Shown: positions 22,004-34,083, counted from the stretch's first letter. The stretch is 64,000 nucleotides of DNA from Mermis nigrescens (GCA_036768485.1 JAVLUZ010000054.1:248001-312000), one strand, 5' to 3'. Numbers and translations: made by a program. Notes: generated by a model not told the origin, from the sequence alone.

Positions 22004-23640
22004 GGTAGAGTATGAAGAGTCAGAAATTCCTGAGATAATAACTAACGTGGTTGAGGTTGAAGTGCCAAAATTTTGTTTTGAAATTGAGAGATTTTCGTCA
22101 CTATTAGAAGCAAAAAGAGTATTGATTTACATTTTACGGTTCATAAAGTCAAATTTCAACTTTGGAACAAATAATTTATTAGAGTTTTTGTTGGAAATAA
22201 ATGTCGCAGGTCCATTTACAGTCAATGAATTTGAGGCTGTTGAAATTTTTCTCATAAAACAATGTCAACAGCGTTGTTTCAATGGAAGCAAAAAGAATTT
22301 GGAAGCAAAATTTTATCAATTAGGAGTGAAAAGAGACGATAAAGGAATTCTTAGGTGTTACGGATGTTTGAATAATTTTGAATTGAGTAATGATAGTAAA
22401 TTTCCTATTTTACTACCACAAAAGGATCATTTGACGAAACTGATAGTGTTAGATGCTCATAAAGAAATAATGCTTTATCAAGTATCCCACACATTATCAC
22501 AAAATCGATCGAAATTTTGGATTATAAAAGCGAGAACTTGTGTGAAGGGAATTTTAAAAAATTGTTTGATATGTAAAAGGCATGCATTGGGACTGTTCAG
22601 GCAACCACCCTTTGCTCAACTGCCACCAAAACGAGTTAATAAAGCGACTCCATTTCAGTATATAGGAATAGATTATTGTGGTCCGTTTAAACTTAAGGAA
22701 GAAGATAACGTAGAAGTTAAATACTGGGTATGTCTTTTTAAGTGTTTAGTGACTAGAGCTATTCATTTGGAATATATCAAGAATTTGACATCTACGGCTT
22801 TTTTCAATTGTTTTGGGAGATTTATATCAAGGAGACAAAAACCTGATAAAATTTTCTCAGATAATGCTGCTCATTTTAAATCAAGTGAAAAAGCTTTGCG
22901 TGATGTTCGGCCTGAAAGGATAAATGACAAAATTTGTGATTATTGTTCACCAAAAGGTATTTGTTGGGTATTCATACCACAATTTGCACCATGGGAAGGA
23001 GGATTTTATGAAAGATTGATAGGTATTGTTAAGCAAGGCATAAAACGGTCTATTGGTAGAATATCTCTTAAGGTAGAAGAATTTTTTAAGTTACTGAGTG
23101 AAGTAGAAGCCATTGTTAACTCACGTCCATTAATTTATGAGGTAAATGAAGTAGATGCACAGTGTTTAAGACCAATAGATTTTATATACCCAGGAGTCAA
23201 AAATGGAACTCCACAATTAGAGGAGGACCACGATGATCCTTATTTTACTCCACCATTTGAAATAAATTCGGTCAAAAGTTTGATTAATTATTGGAAGGAA
23301 AATCAACAAGCTTTAGATAATTTCTGGAATATTTGGCATGATAATTATTTAACGAGTTTGAGAGAACAATTCAAGAATTATCACAATCACCCTAGAATTT
23401 ATTCCCCAGATAATCCAAAGGAGAATCAAATTGTGTTAATATGGGAGGAAAATATTCCTAGAGGACTTTGGAAAATGGGAAAAATCGTGAAATTAAAATA
23501 AAAGTAAAGATGATATGATAAGATCAGTAAATGTAGATACTGCTAATAAACATATATTGAGAAGGCCAGTAAATTTACTTTATCCTATTGAGATTAATGA
23601 AAGTGAGAGTGACCAAAATGAAGTTAAGGAAGGGAAAGAA
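21966..23640 (+). pseudogene. pol: BEL/Pao integrase
   Basis: The longest open stretch of this element (stop at 23499-23501). The H-H-C-C zinc site is visible (DAHKE, VSHTLSQ, CLICK near 22450-22580). The DDE core shows IGIDYCGPF near 22668, FSDNAAHF near 22856 and PWEGGFYERL near 22990. A C-terminal domain with IVLIWEENIPRGLWKMGKI matches the BEL/Pao integrase tail. A frameshift near 23500 separates the last residues (RSVNVDTANKHILRRP). The catalytic residues look intact, so this part decayed least. Confidence 0.92.
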
Positions 23641-26427
23641 AGGCAAAAACAAAATTCATCAAGTAGCTTAATTTTCAGTGTTTTTGGGCGTTCATTTACT
23701 ACATTGCTTTTTGTGATTTTTGCATTAACAATAACATGATAGTGAAGGCACAATATCAGGTGAAAGTATGATAGAGTATGAAGATTACTTGATCGGATAA
23801 ACAAGAGCTAATGCTACCTGTAAAATCATTTAAATCAGAAACTTGTTCAATAGATAACAGTGATATAATTCATGCACAAACGTGTGTTCAAGAAGGAGTG
23901 ATAGTGAGACAATTGAAGGATAATGATAAGGTGTGTGCAACAAAATTGATTTGTCCATCAGGATTACACATAAGTGAAAATGGCGTATGTGAAAACCCGT
24001 GCAGGTGTCCCACATGGGCCACAAGTTGCACATTTAAAAGGTTGGAGAATGTAGTCCTTCCAAATAATTTTTGGCAAATTTTAGAAAGATCTGCACCAAC
24101 AATTTGTTCATTTACTTTGAATGAGAGATGTTCACAAAATCTAATGATGACCAAAATCAGTAAAATTCAATTGCTAAATAATGAAACTCATTATGTCCAA
24201 AATGTACAACTGACTTTCGAAACTAGTGTAAAGGAGCATTATATTTGTGTTAGGGAGGGTCCACTTACAGTGGGAACCCCAAAATTTAGCAAAAAATTTG
24301 ATTGTGTTGCGTTTGGCGTCGGAAATAAATTTTGCTACTTTGATTTGTACGATATATTTAAATTCGTAAATGAAGATGGTAGTATACCTATTTTTACATT
24401 GGGCTCAAAGAAGGTGTCATTTTATGGTCACAAAATTAAAGACAATTTATTTAAATGAGCAAGCTGTCTTAAGTGTAAACTTTCTTGCATTCAAGGCGGA
24501 GTTTTGGTAAAATTAAAGGATAATATAGGCACAATAGAAGTGTGTTTCTAAGCCTTACTGTTATACAATTAGATTCCCGAGTAAAAAACAAAAAATTATG
24601 TTTCCTCCTGATGTTGAACTAAAGAATCACGAATTTACTCTAAAGATTTGGAGTAATGGAATTTTGATTAAAATAATAGACATAAATTGTGAAGCTCAAC
24701 TGTTCTGTGAAATGATTAATTGCAAATTTTGTATGGAGTTACTACATAATCCTCAGTGCAGTCCAACCAGATATTTCATATTAATCTGTACTTTACATTA
24801 TATATTTTTGGGGACATTATACTTTGTGTTGAAGATATTATATCAATTAGCCAAAATCGTAATCCTAGTAAGCAGATTAATGAGGAAATTAGTGTATTTC
24901 TGTTTTACGTGCTGTGTTTACCGAATGTGTAAGAAAACAATTTTGCGAGAAAGGAGAGGACTTTCATATAGAACAATACAGAGAACTTCTATAATCATAA
25001 TTTGTTTTTGTAGTATTCTAGTACTTGACTGTTGTTCACAGACAACTTCCTTAACTGCTCAAAGATCCTTTTGTACTGATGATAATGAAAATAAATTAAG
25101 TTGTGTAATAACTGAAACAACCCGATTGTCATTAGTACCTCAGGGTCAGGATAAATGTTAATAATTAAAGATGAGAATGGGAATGCAATCGGAAATTTAG
25201 CGGTTGAAGTAAAGAAAATTGATTTACATTGTGATAAACAAAACAATTATTTTTCACAATCATTTCAAATGCATGTAAAATCAAGTAAAGTATCTGGTTA
25301 TTGAGGTTCATGTTATGGCAATATTTGCTTAGATACTAAAACAGATACTATGATAGACGAATTATCAGGGGAAGCAAACAATAATCGAGGATTTACTCAT
25401 TGTGTAGAATCATGTGGATGTGCTGCCTGCGGCTGCTTTCTTTGTACTTATGCTTGTCTTTTCTATAGAACGTATGCTAACCCTACTTCAGAGACAGTCT
25501 ATGAGATAATTTCGTGTCCAACTTGGCAATACAATGTTGAAATTACTGTGAGGATTAACATAAAGAATGAGCAGGAGAAGGAGACTTTTTCATTGAGACC
25601 AGGGACATCTACTTGGTGGAAAAATTTAGCACTTAGTCTTGTGTCAATAAGCATGCCACCAATACCTCTTTTAAGAAGTCAATTTTTAACAGATGGGAAA
25701 AGAGCAGTTTATAGTGAAGGCATCCGCTTCACGACAACCTATTGCTGGGACTTTAGGACAACTTCAGTGTGCTAATAAAGAGAAAGCTCGTAAATTTGAT
25801 TGTTATTTACCGCATAATCCATGTCAATGTCAAAATTGAGAAATTAGAGCAGCATGCACTTGTACGGATCAAAATTTTGAATCACTTTACAACAAAAAGG
25901 AGATTTTATCGCCTTTACACTCAAATGGCTTTACACTCTTGGCGATTGGTGAAGAAATTAGTGCAGAAGTTAATCATTTAGCTGCGTTAGAACTACAAAT
26001 TGACCTAGAAGGATTTCATTTAGTGACCAAAATACAGAAAAATATGTGTCAAGTCAAAATGCTGAAATTTGGCTGTTGCTATAGTTGTTTAATGGGAGCT
26101 ACACTTGAGTATACGTGTAAGACGGATTTTGGTGAAGCACTTGCTCACGTTATTTGCAGAGAAGTGAAATTTGCCATAACATGCACCGCGAGTGGGATAA
26201 GTTCTAGCACAATAATGAATTTTAACAAAGCTCATATAAATGAACCATGTAAAGTTAATTGTCCTGCTGGAATAACAGAATTTACTATTCATGGAGTCTT
26301 GATTTATGTTGAGAAAGAAAGGATAAACAATGTGTTGAATATTATTTCAGCTTTCGATGCGACGGAAAATTCAGATAATTACATGTTTGATTTTGACTTT
26401 GATTTCAGTTTTCTAAGATCTAATTGA
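23641..26427 (+). pseudogene. env: BEL/Pao env, phlebovirus-G2-like glycoprotein
   Basis: A hydrophobic segment near 23690-23739 (TTLLFVIFALTIT) may be the leader. Cysteine-rich pieces follow at 23811-24458 (CENPCRCPTWATSC), 24598-25161 (with a membrane-like stretch), 25350-25775 (ESCGCAACGCFLCTYACLFY, then SCPTWQYNVEI) and 25939-26427. A last membrane segment lies near 26440-26530. The Cys cluster followed by the C-P-T-W block is the phlebovirus G2-like pattern known from nematode BEL elements. The gene is broken by stops and frameshifts near 24459, 24550, 25160-25350 and 25775-25938. It would mediate membrane fusion in an intact relative; here it is dead. Confidence 0.75.
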
Positions 26428-26671
26428 ATAAAAACTTTAATAGCCGTAATTGTTTTGATCATTCTTGCCATAATAATGATAATATTATTACCATATATAC
26501 TCAAATTAATTTGTGCATTGTGTAAAGTGGTGAAGTGGAGAAGAGCATCCAAAAAGTTGTCAGCTAAAGAGTTATGAAAGTAAATGATTGTTGTAAATAG
26601 TAAATGAGTAAATCTTGTACATGATAACAAAATAAATATAAATATAATTATTGTCCAATTTTACATTAGGA

Positions 26672-27151
26672 ATGAACGGAATTGATCAAGGTATCATTGA
26701 TAAAATATCAAACTTTGTCAATGAGTTCAGAATAAAATATAGGATGATTAAAAACTCCAGCAATTTTTGTGAGGAATTGGCTAAGTTTTCAATTGCTGTT
26801 GAAATGTAGAAAATGGTGTCGGAAATAGGGCAAGATTGGTTCATTTCATGGTTTGGGTATGCAGTTTCAAACAAAGGTGAAACAGCAGGGAATGCAGACA
26901 CAGGGTTCTACAATTACATGTGGAATTTATTGACAAATAATGACATTCTCATCAGTTTTGTGGTAACAGGAATAGGATAAAATCTTGATCCAGCTGGCGA
27001 ATTTTTTTGGTACTATGCAACAAACACAGAAATAGCATGCTTAATCTTCTGTATTCATCCCGATACTTATGCAATCAAGACAGGAGATAATGATAGTGTA
27101 GATAGATGGAGTGATATTGTCTTTTATGTCGGTAATCCGGAGGCATATTAA
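26672..27151 (+). pseudogene. Accessory ORF after env, N-terminal part
   Basis: An ATG at 26672 (MNGIDQGIIDKISNFVNEF) starts one frame that can be followed to 27151 with only two internal stops, at about 26807 and 26978. It includes DWFISWFGYAVSN, WNLLTNNDILISF and NLDPAGEFFWYYA. No family is recognised. The helix-rich, tryptophan-containing make-up followed by zinc knuckles downstream recalls a gag-like protein. It sits between env and the 3' LTR, where BEL/Pao elements normally have nothing. Confidence 0.5.
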
Positions 27152-27253
27152 TAAAAAGGCATAATTGAGTATTTATTCACTTCAATATACCTACTGGTAT
27201 TATCCGTTGCTTATTGCTAATAAAAAATGAACACAACTTGCTTTATAGGTAAT

Positions 27254-27683
27254 CATGGTCTTCTCCGTTGTCTGCTTCAATTGTGGTAAATTTGGACATA
27301 GAAGCAGCAAGTGCTGACATAAAACACAAATTGATAACCATATTTGGAGATGCTATGTATGTAATGGAGTCAATCATGTTGCAGCACAATGTTGGCATAG
27401 AGCTACAAAACATAATCACTTCCAACATAGATTCAATAATACTTTTGATTTTTCGAGTCAACAGAAAGTCCCAAAATTGAGGATGAATTTTGAACAGCAA
27501 AATAGAATGGAAAAGGAAATTTATGAAAATCAGGAGGATATTGCAAAATATTGTGAGCATTGCCGTAAACAGAGAGGAAAGATTCACGAAGATACAAAAG
27601 AGCTACATGGATCATTTAGTGGTAATGATATGAATGATGATAAAGGTTTTTTAATGAACAAGATAAATCAAAACAATCAGTGA
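27254..27683 (+). pseudogene. Accessory ORF after env, double CCHC zinc-knuckle part
   Basis: Starts MVFSVVCFNCGKFGHRSSKC and, after one in-frame stop (TGA near 27313), gives WRCYVCNGVNHVAAQCWHR. These are two consecutive C-x2-C-x4-H-x4-C knuckles. A polar, glutamine- and asparagine-rich tail runs to 27683. Two knuckles of this kind define retroviral-type nucleocapsid domains. They differ in sequence from the knuckles of the BEL gag at 19053-19230, so this is not a duplicate of that gag end. Confidence 0.65.
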
Positions 27684-27759
27684 GACAGAAATTTTACAGT
27701 GAACTAAATGAATAAAAAGAATGATTTCAAATTCTGATTTTTAACTGTCTTCTTGGGAG

Positions 27760-28365
27760 TGTTGCGAATGATCGCAAATTTTATTGAGTATTTATTTGTT
27801 AACTTGTGATTAAGAATGTGACAATGAGTTTCTCTGTATACACACGCAAAAGTAGAAGTACATGAGCGTAAAAATTGAAACAGTGAGTAATTATCAATGG
27901 ACAATAGACATCATTCATCCCACACTCGACAAAGAATTTTCAATGAAAATCGCCCAGAAAAGCAAATACCAAACCAGCTTTCACAGGAAATTATCACATT
28001 TAAACATTATCATGATTCCGCAGCTCATGATTTATGATTAAGTGACACCTACTTAACTTTTATTGTATAAATAATTGTGCAATACTATGTTCATTCATCT
28101 TGTCATTCTTGTCGTCTAATTGGTTTATTATTACGTTGATTCAATACAAAGGAGAATGGCTTAATCGGTGTTGTCAGATTGAAAGGTCATAATGATAAGT
28201 AAGCTGACTACAGTATTCTTTAGTAGTTTTTAAGCACAATTCATTTAGTATTCGAATTAATTGAGAATCATTTGATAAATTGATAGTTTTTATTCTGTGC
28301 AAAAACGACTTTGATACAATAGTAATTAGGTAAATTGCCTATATTCCTTAAATACATTAAGCACA
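27760..28365 (+). repeat. BEL/Pao 3' LTR
   Basis: Begins tgttgcgaatgatcg and ends taagcaca; matches 5207-5811. The MITE interrupted at 5206 resumes directly after it. Confidence 0.92.
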
Positions 28366-28410
28366 GAGGGTGCATACCCCTACAAATCCCCTCTTCCATG
28401 CCCAGGTGTG
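28366..28410 (+). mobile_element. MITE family M, right end of the copy split by the BEL element
   Basis: Contains gggtgcatacccc and ends gcccaggtgtg, followed by atcacagc (28411-28418), which matches the left target site at 4969-4976 at seven of eight bases. Confidence 0.9.
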
Positions 28411-30649
28411 ATCACAGCCAATAACCTGCAGTATCAAGTAACAACATTCAATATGAACTAAGAATAAAATGATTTCACTACAACTAAATAATAATTAATA
28501 ACATAGATAGTTAATTAAACATGTAAGTCACACCTTTTGTCTGTACAACATATCTAGTTATATGAAGTGAAAATGGAATGATTCTAGCTAAAAGTAAACA
28601 CATAGGTACCATCTAAGTTTGGTGTGCTTTGCATCTGTTTTTGATGTTGATTTATTAAGGTCTTGTTCATCTGTTGATCTATCACACAATACATGTAAAG
28701 TCAAGTTTGGTGCTGAGGAGTAATAAATAAGTTTGGCGTTTTGCGCCCATACTTTGACATCTAGTGTGCTTTTTTGTGTAGTAGTTATGACCATACGTGG
28801 GCAGCAAGAAAATTCTGGGGGGGGGGTGCAAGATTTTTTTGAAGGTCGAAAAATGGCCTTAAAAATGGTGGTATGGCGATAAAAACACCATTTTTTGACG
28901 TTTCTCATCAAGCACTATCCATTGGCATCAAAAAATTGCGAAAAAAACGAAAAAAATTTTCAAAAATTGAATTCTGGGGGAGGGGTATTTTGATTTCTGG
29001 GGGGGGGGGTATTTTGGTTTCTGGGGGGGTGCATACCCCCCGAACCCCCCAACGCCCAGGTGTGGTTATGACCCAAAATTTGGTGCTTAGTGCCATGCTT
29101 AAAATTGAACGCTTGAGGTTGGCGCTTTGTGCCTATGCTTTAACACTAGTATCTTTTATCATTGTAACCCTCAAGGGTCAAGCATTACTACTCATGAAGC
29201 AAAGAATCCACATCCACTGGTCCTTGCAAACTTTGCCAGGTGTGAGTCAAATTATCATAAGAAACACCTATAAGGGCTACAAAACATAATATTTTAAGTG
29301 AAAATTTTAATAAATCATTTGAGCTCGGTAGAATAAAGTGCATGCTCTCATTCACTACTGCTGGCATCAGAGCATAGCAGTGTGATCCGACTCCATTGTC
29401 CTAAAGACAAAATCAATTTTCATTGCTGCACAAGGCCACACTCAGATTAGCCTCTAGGTATTGTAAATCACTGTTGAGGTCAGGATTTGGTTGGGGCCGC
29501 TTTTCATTTATTATAAGGGTCTTTGTTGATTGTTGCCTTGGTTCCATCACATCTGGTCTTAACTTTATTAGAATCTGCCAGTCAAAAGGATTCTGCATCA
29601 AAGATATGCAGGATAAAACCTTGATCCGTCAATGCCAGATATTGAGGTAGACAATTATGACGGGGCGCCAGTAATAAACTCATATGAGTGAATGCCTGTC
29701 GGATGTCTTTGGCAATATATTACTCTCTAGATCATTGATGGTGAGATCATGATTGTCTGTCGCATATGGACATGGCAGCTTGAGATCATTATGCTTTCAA
29801 ACAATTACACTAGAATCATCCAATTCACATCATTGGCATCAGCATTACACATTGAGACATCACCTAGATTTGATGTTATAAGGTGGTCATCGTAGGTTAT
29901 GACTTTTCCAAGCTGAACAATAGTATTTTAAGCAATGACACAAACATCCTTGTGACAATACTCTTAGCGGATATCCAGGCCACTGTTGCTTTGCCAGACA
30001 TTATTTTTAAAATTCCAAAGCTATGTCCCTCCATAGAATTAGTTAGGACCACTTGTTAACATTGATATTGCAATAATACTGCAGTTTATTCCTGGTCTTG
30101 AGTTATGCCTTTAGAACAAATATGCTCATGTTTTTGCAAATAGTCTGTTTGACTGCTGTGCATTGATAAGCAGGGACTGAGCTTGGCTTTGAATTAGGCA
30201 CCCAAATTCATGCTGCTAAAAATCTGACTGGTTGACCTTGTGGCATTTGACAGATAATCTTTTTAGGTATTTCATAGTGTGAACCAATTATATGTTTGCA
30301 ATATTGGTAACCCTCAATAGTGGCTTGACTAAGATTAGCAAGAAGTGTCAGCAAAGTGGTCACAAACGTCACAAATGTTGATGTAAACAGTGATGTAGGT
30401 GAAATACTTACCATTTAATTTGATGGTGTTAATGGTTCAACTAGGTCTAAAGTTTCTGGCCCAGTTGCTGTAGTCAAATCATTCATGATGATACATATGA
30501 TGTCACCAGGAACGTTTTCATCTGAGTCACAAGCTGAATCATTCACTATTTTATACTGGACACATTTATCATCATTTACACTTTGACTATGCTGTGTGCT
30601 TCTTGATGGATGGTCATTTGTGTTCTTTGTTGTGTGTAAATTACTCAGG
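28411..30649 (-). pseudogene. Env-like fusion glycoprotein pseudogene, copy A
   Basis: Minus strand, paralogue of 49527-51878. A hydrophobic leader (FVTFVTTLLTLLANLSQA, near 30325-30380) is followed by YQYCKHIIGSHYEIP. A block with LITYDD-type residues lies near 29850-29890. Blocks in order match the env of Gypsy-A, as described for copy B. A MITE (28792-29064) lies in the C-terminal part, and copy B has the empty site. Several frameshifts and a deletion near 29430 mark it as dead. No gag or pol of a Gypsy element accompanies it. Confidence 0.65.
28792..29064 (+). mobile_element. MITE family M in the env-like pseudogene, copy A
   Basis: Perfect 8 bp duplications, gttatgac, at 28784-28791 and 29065-29072. 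Copy B shows the unoccupied site near 49864-49871 (attatgac). Confidence 0.95.
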
Positions 30650-31680
30650 CAGTACTTTATTATTATTTTATTTGACCCATCCCAACTTCTAAATGGAGAA
30701 AGTGGTGAACAAAAAAACGGACAAAAACGCATTTTCCACCATCCACCACATTTTAAACTCTAAAAATCTGAACCTAACTCCCTACTGAATGTATAGAAAT
30801 TCAATTTGAGCCAGTATGTAGCGTTCAAATTGTAGTAAGTTTGTATGCAAAAAACCTCTGCCTGCAAAATATTTGAGATATTAATCCGTCAAAATAGGGA
30901 AAAAAGTGTTTTTTGCCCATTTTGCACTCCTGACTTCTAATTTTACACCCCCATGAATAACTCAATATTGCATTTTTCAAACACGATTTGCAGCAACGTG
31001 TAGCCCTTAAAATTTACTCAATTTTTCTTATATACAATTCATCCCAACGCACAAGTGGAGAAATTGTCATAGAAATCTTAAGCAAAACTTGTTTTTTACA
31101 CTACCCACTGATGTGTAAAGTTTGAACCCCTAGATCTAACTCCGTATTGAGTGTAAAGAAGTTTGATAGTAAGCACAAAGTAGCCCTAAAGCTGTAGTAC
31201 ATATCCATCAGAAAAATTTCTTGAGACACATAACTGGAGTTGTTGGCAGACATCAAGAGGTAAAGAATGCAACCAAAATCTGCCTTAACGCCCACATTAT
31301 TCTGCACTCATTACATTCCCCTTCAAGAACTAAAGCAAAATTCAAAAAACAAAAAGTGAGGTTTTAGATAATTCGATTCTCATACAAGTCTATACCATCA
31401 AATTGCATGAGGCTTTTACACTGACTTGTGTACACGCGGACTAAAAAGTACGTCAAAAGTTTGTATATGTTATAATGTTACACGCAAAACCCTGCACGCT
31501 CATTAAAAACTTGGTATTGAGTCTAAACAAAAAGAAGAACAAAATCTTTTTTTAATTGTTTATCTTTCAAAAAAAATGAACTTTCCAGATGTGTTCTGTT
31601 ATAGCTGTAGGGGTGCACAGGTGTTGGGGTCACCCAAGTATATAATAGGTAGCGTTAACGCGCTACCTATCATATTATTT
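30650..31680. repeat. Repeat R1, copy 1, built of ~380 bp monomers
   Basis: The segment from 30665 recurs from about 31040 in diverged form, with shared landmarks such as catcccaac, gtgtaaag and agcccttaaa/agccctaaag. The whole unit recurs at 34740-36500, and its beginning at 51879-52030. The right end carries aagtatataataggtagcg and a 10 bp inverted repeat (31645-31670). No coding potential. Confidence 0.75.
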
Positions 31681-31807
31681 TTTGCAGAAATAAGTACCTA
31701 CATAATTAGGAATCTGATAATTCAATGATCGTCTGAAAACACAGTTCTCAAAAAATATGACTGGGTTCCTAGAATGAATATCATCATATCGCAGTTATAT
31801 TACAAAC

Positions 31808-31974
31808 CTGTCCGCTGAATATAGTTTCATCAGGTATATTTATGGTAGCTTCCCATGCGACTTTGGCAGCTTTCACGTCATCTGCTGATCGCAAATCAAA
31901 AAGTAGCATCGATTTGTTCCTGCCAAGCACCTGCGCAAACTCTCTTGGCTTGTATATGGGAACTTTGCAAAAAC
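31808..31974 (-). CDS. Rhodanese-like domain exon, host-gene candidate
   Basis: On the minus strand a pyrimidine-rich acceptor (gactttcgaatttcag) precedes 31974 and CAG followed by gtttgt marks a donor after 31808. The 167 bp between them is open and reads VPIYKPREFAQVLGRNKS, then MLLFDLRSADDVKAAKV and INIPDETIFSGQ. This looks like a rhodanese-type fold (the L-L-x-D-x-R block followed by the I-N-I-P-E block), and the I-P-x-E-x-I-x-x-G end recalls the USP8 rhodanese domain. No other exon of the gene was recognised within the window; neighbours may be beyond repeats. It is the only piece of ordinary host coding sequence I can support. A pseudogene fragment is not excluded. Confidence 0.5.
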
Positions 31975-32059
31975 CTGAAATTCGAAAGTCAAGCAGAAAA
32001 TGTTGTGAAACTTTATCATTTTTAAGCAAAGAAATTCAGCATAGAATTACAGAGGCGCA

Positions 32060-32415
32060 ATTGTAGTGCGTGGAAATGGTTTTGGATTGTTGCAATTTCT
32101 CACAAATATGACCCGAAATGCGATAAAGTACGTAAAGTTTCTAGCGATAGCCAGACAACATGGAATTTGCGTGTAAAGATTGTGGTTTGGAGTATGTAGG
32201 CCAGGAGTCGCTTAAATATTAATCGAAATAAAATAAAGGAAAACAAACTTTCAACTCCTTTGGTCTCTCATTTCAACCAATCTAATCATTCATTTGTGGA
32301 TTTATAAATACAGTTTTTTGAACTTGTCTCACACCTATCTAATATTCTTAAAAGGAAACTTTTCTGGATTAAATCACTCCAAACGATTTTCTCTTTTGGC
32401 TTAAAAGACAATTTT
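32060..32415 (+). pseudogene. GIY-YIG endonuclease end of a Penelope-like element
   Basis: The plus strand shows CKDCGLEYVGQESLKY near 32171-32218. After a short gap come TPLVSHFNQSNHSF near 32250-32295 and RKLFWIKSLQT then FSFGLKDN near 32350-32415. The order C-x2-C-G-x-x-Y-V-G-Q, H-F-N-x-x-x-H-S, F-W-I-x-x-L-x-T is that of the GIY-YIG C-terminal domain of Penelope-like retroelements. It lies upstream of the RT part, as expected if a partial copy precedes the main one head to tail. Confidence 0.6.
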
Positions 32416-32819
32416 ACTGGTTTTTGCAATATTTCCATGAATGGCACTGAGCAAGCCCCCCATTTTAGCCATGAGTTCCATATTCAGCGTAATCATTGTG
32501 GTCATGGCCGCAAAAAACCGTCATCATTAAGATTGATCATAATCTCTTCTCCAGATGAATGTTGCAAAATATTCGATTCTGAAAATAGTACTTTCAATTT
32601 AAGCAAACTGAATTCTGGTCTTTCTTTAAAAAGTCTCAAATCTTCACGTGAAAACGTTGTTTCATTATCCACCCATGAATTTCCGCACAACAAAAAACGA
32701 TATTTTGGCATAATTTTTGCAATTTCTTATTATAGGCTATATAAACCCGTCTCGCTGATGAAAATTGATTACACTTCAAGTTTTTTCGACTTACTTTTCG
32801 AATGAGGGTTTTGACATCA

Positions 32820-33011
32820 TCAATCTGCCCTCAATTTTTCACTCAGAATGCGTTACTTAGCTCGTTCCTCCTAATTTCAAATCTCAAGGTCCTAATGTCG
32901 TTACATATCGTTTAAGACAACCCATTGGATCTAAGATATCAAATTATAAACAAGTCGTCGAAGAATTTTCATCAAAGTGTCATTCCGCCCTGTCATTATC
33001 AGTCATATATT
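32820..33011 (+). pseudogene. Penelope-like element, N-terminal RT part
   Basis: Reads VPPNFKSQGPNVVTYRLRQP, then IGSKISNYKQVVEEF. It stops where the foldback element starts at 33012. The next part of the protein appears near 36510. Confidence 0.5.
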
Positions 33012-33780
33012 TACTAGCAAAGAAAAATGCTCCGATGGAACAAAAAAGATGAATATACTTGGAATGTGGATTATTAAGGATGTAAAAGGAGGGGACTAGG
33101 AAAAATCTACCTAAAGTCGCAAAATCTGCTGAAAATCATACTTTCTCTAAGCAACAGAAAAAATCGAAGTATATTCTGCGGCCAACAGATTAAACAGATT
33201 AAAATAAATATTTAACCATAAAATGATTGAAAAAGCAGCACATTAGCTACGCAGTAGCTATGGGAAATGATGTTGAGTAAGCTAACAGTCTTTCTATGCC
33301 AATTGAATGAATGGTCTAAAACAGTAGGAAACACTCAAGTTGACTTGAAACAGACTAATATGTAGGTACACCAGTATGCCCTTAAGGATTGTGTGCACTA
33401 ATCAATCGGCCCCTGCTTTGCTTGCTTTAATGCTCAAAACAAAATAAAACAACTTTAAATACAATACCACTTAGTTTTCTATCGATCAGGATACGAAGCT
33501 AGTCAGCGTTGCTACTTGCCAGCAATTTAAAAAATAAACATTACAGATTTCGTTTATACACTCTTATCTGAAACTTTGGACATTATTTAAAAAAGACACT
33601 TTTTTAGAGGCCGCAGAATATACTTCGATTTTTTCTGTTGCTTAGAGAAAGTATGATTTTCTGCAGATTTTGCGACTTTAGGTAGATTTTTCCTAGTCCC
33701 CTCCTTTTACATCCTTAATAATCCACATTCCAAGTATATTCATCTTTTTTGTTTCATCAGAGCATTTTTCTTTGCTAGTA
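33012..33780. mobile_element. Foldback element with 172 bp inverted repeats
   Basis: Arms at 33012-33183 and 33609-33780 are inverted copies with only about three mismatches. The outer ends read tactagcaaag and ctttgctagta, so a TA target duplication is possible. The 425 bp centre has no gene. The near identity of the arms suggests recent insertion or gene conversion. Confidence 0.9.
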
Positions 33781-33898
33781 CCCTACTTTAAATTAGCATG
33801 ATTTGAGTAGGTACATCAATCAGTAAACACATACAGTAGCATACCACAATAATGACAGCAGTCCAAGAACGCGGAAACAATATTGTTCTTAACATCAG

Positions 33899-34083
33899 CA
33901 GTGGCAGATCCAGGATTTTCCTAAGGGGGGGCGGTACCTCTAAGGGGGGAACCCTGACTTGGGCGGAAAAATTAGCCGTTTTAACCAGAAAATCGCTGAA
34001 AATCGCTCAAAAATCCTTAATTTTGCATTATATTTTAGGCCAATGGGGGGGCGGCCGCCCCGCCCCCCCTATATCCGCCCCTG
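33899..34083 (+). mobile_element. Small hAT MITE, second family
   Basis: Begins cagtggcagatccagg and ends tatatccgcccctg. The 8 bp flanks aacatcag (33891-33898) and aacatccg (34084-34091) differ at one base. A C/G-run-rich, 185 bp element. Confidence 0.85.

Larger units (their letters stand above)
5207..28365 (+). mobile_element. BEL/Pao LTR retrotransposon with env and an extra 3' ORF
   Basis: LTRs of about 605 bp at both ends enclose gag, protease, RT, RNase H, integrase, env and an accessory ORF in that order. The element sits inside a MITE. The flanks (gaagga before, gagggt after) allow only an imperfect 5 bp target duplication (gaagg/gaggg). Its gag is interrupted by the Gypsy-B element at 6836-18794 and its protease region by a MITE at 19634-19897. 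Many frameshifts and stops show it is dead. Without its insertions it would be roughly 11 kb, long for BEL/Pao because of the env and accessory genes. Confidence 0.93.
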
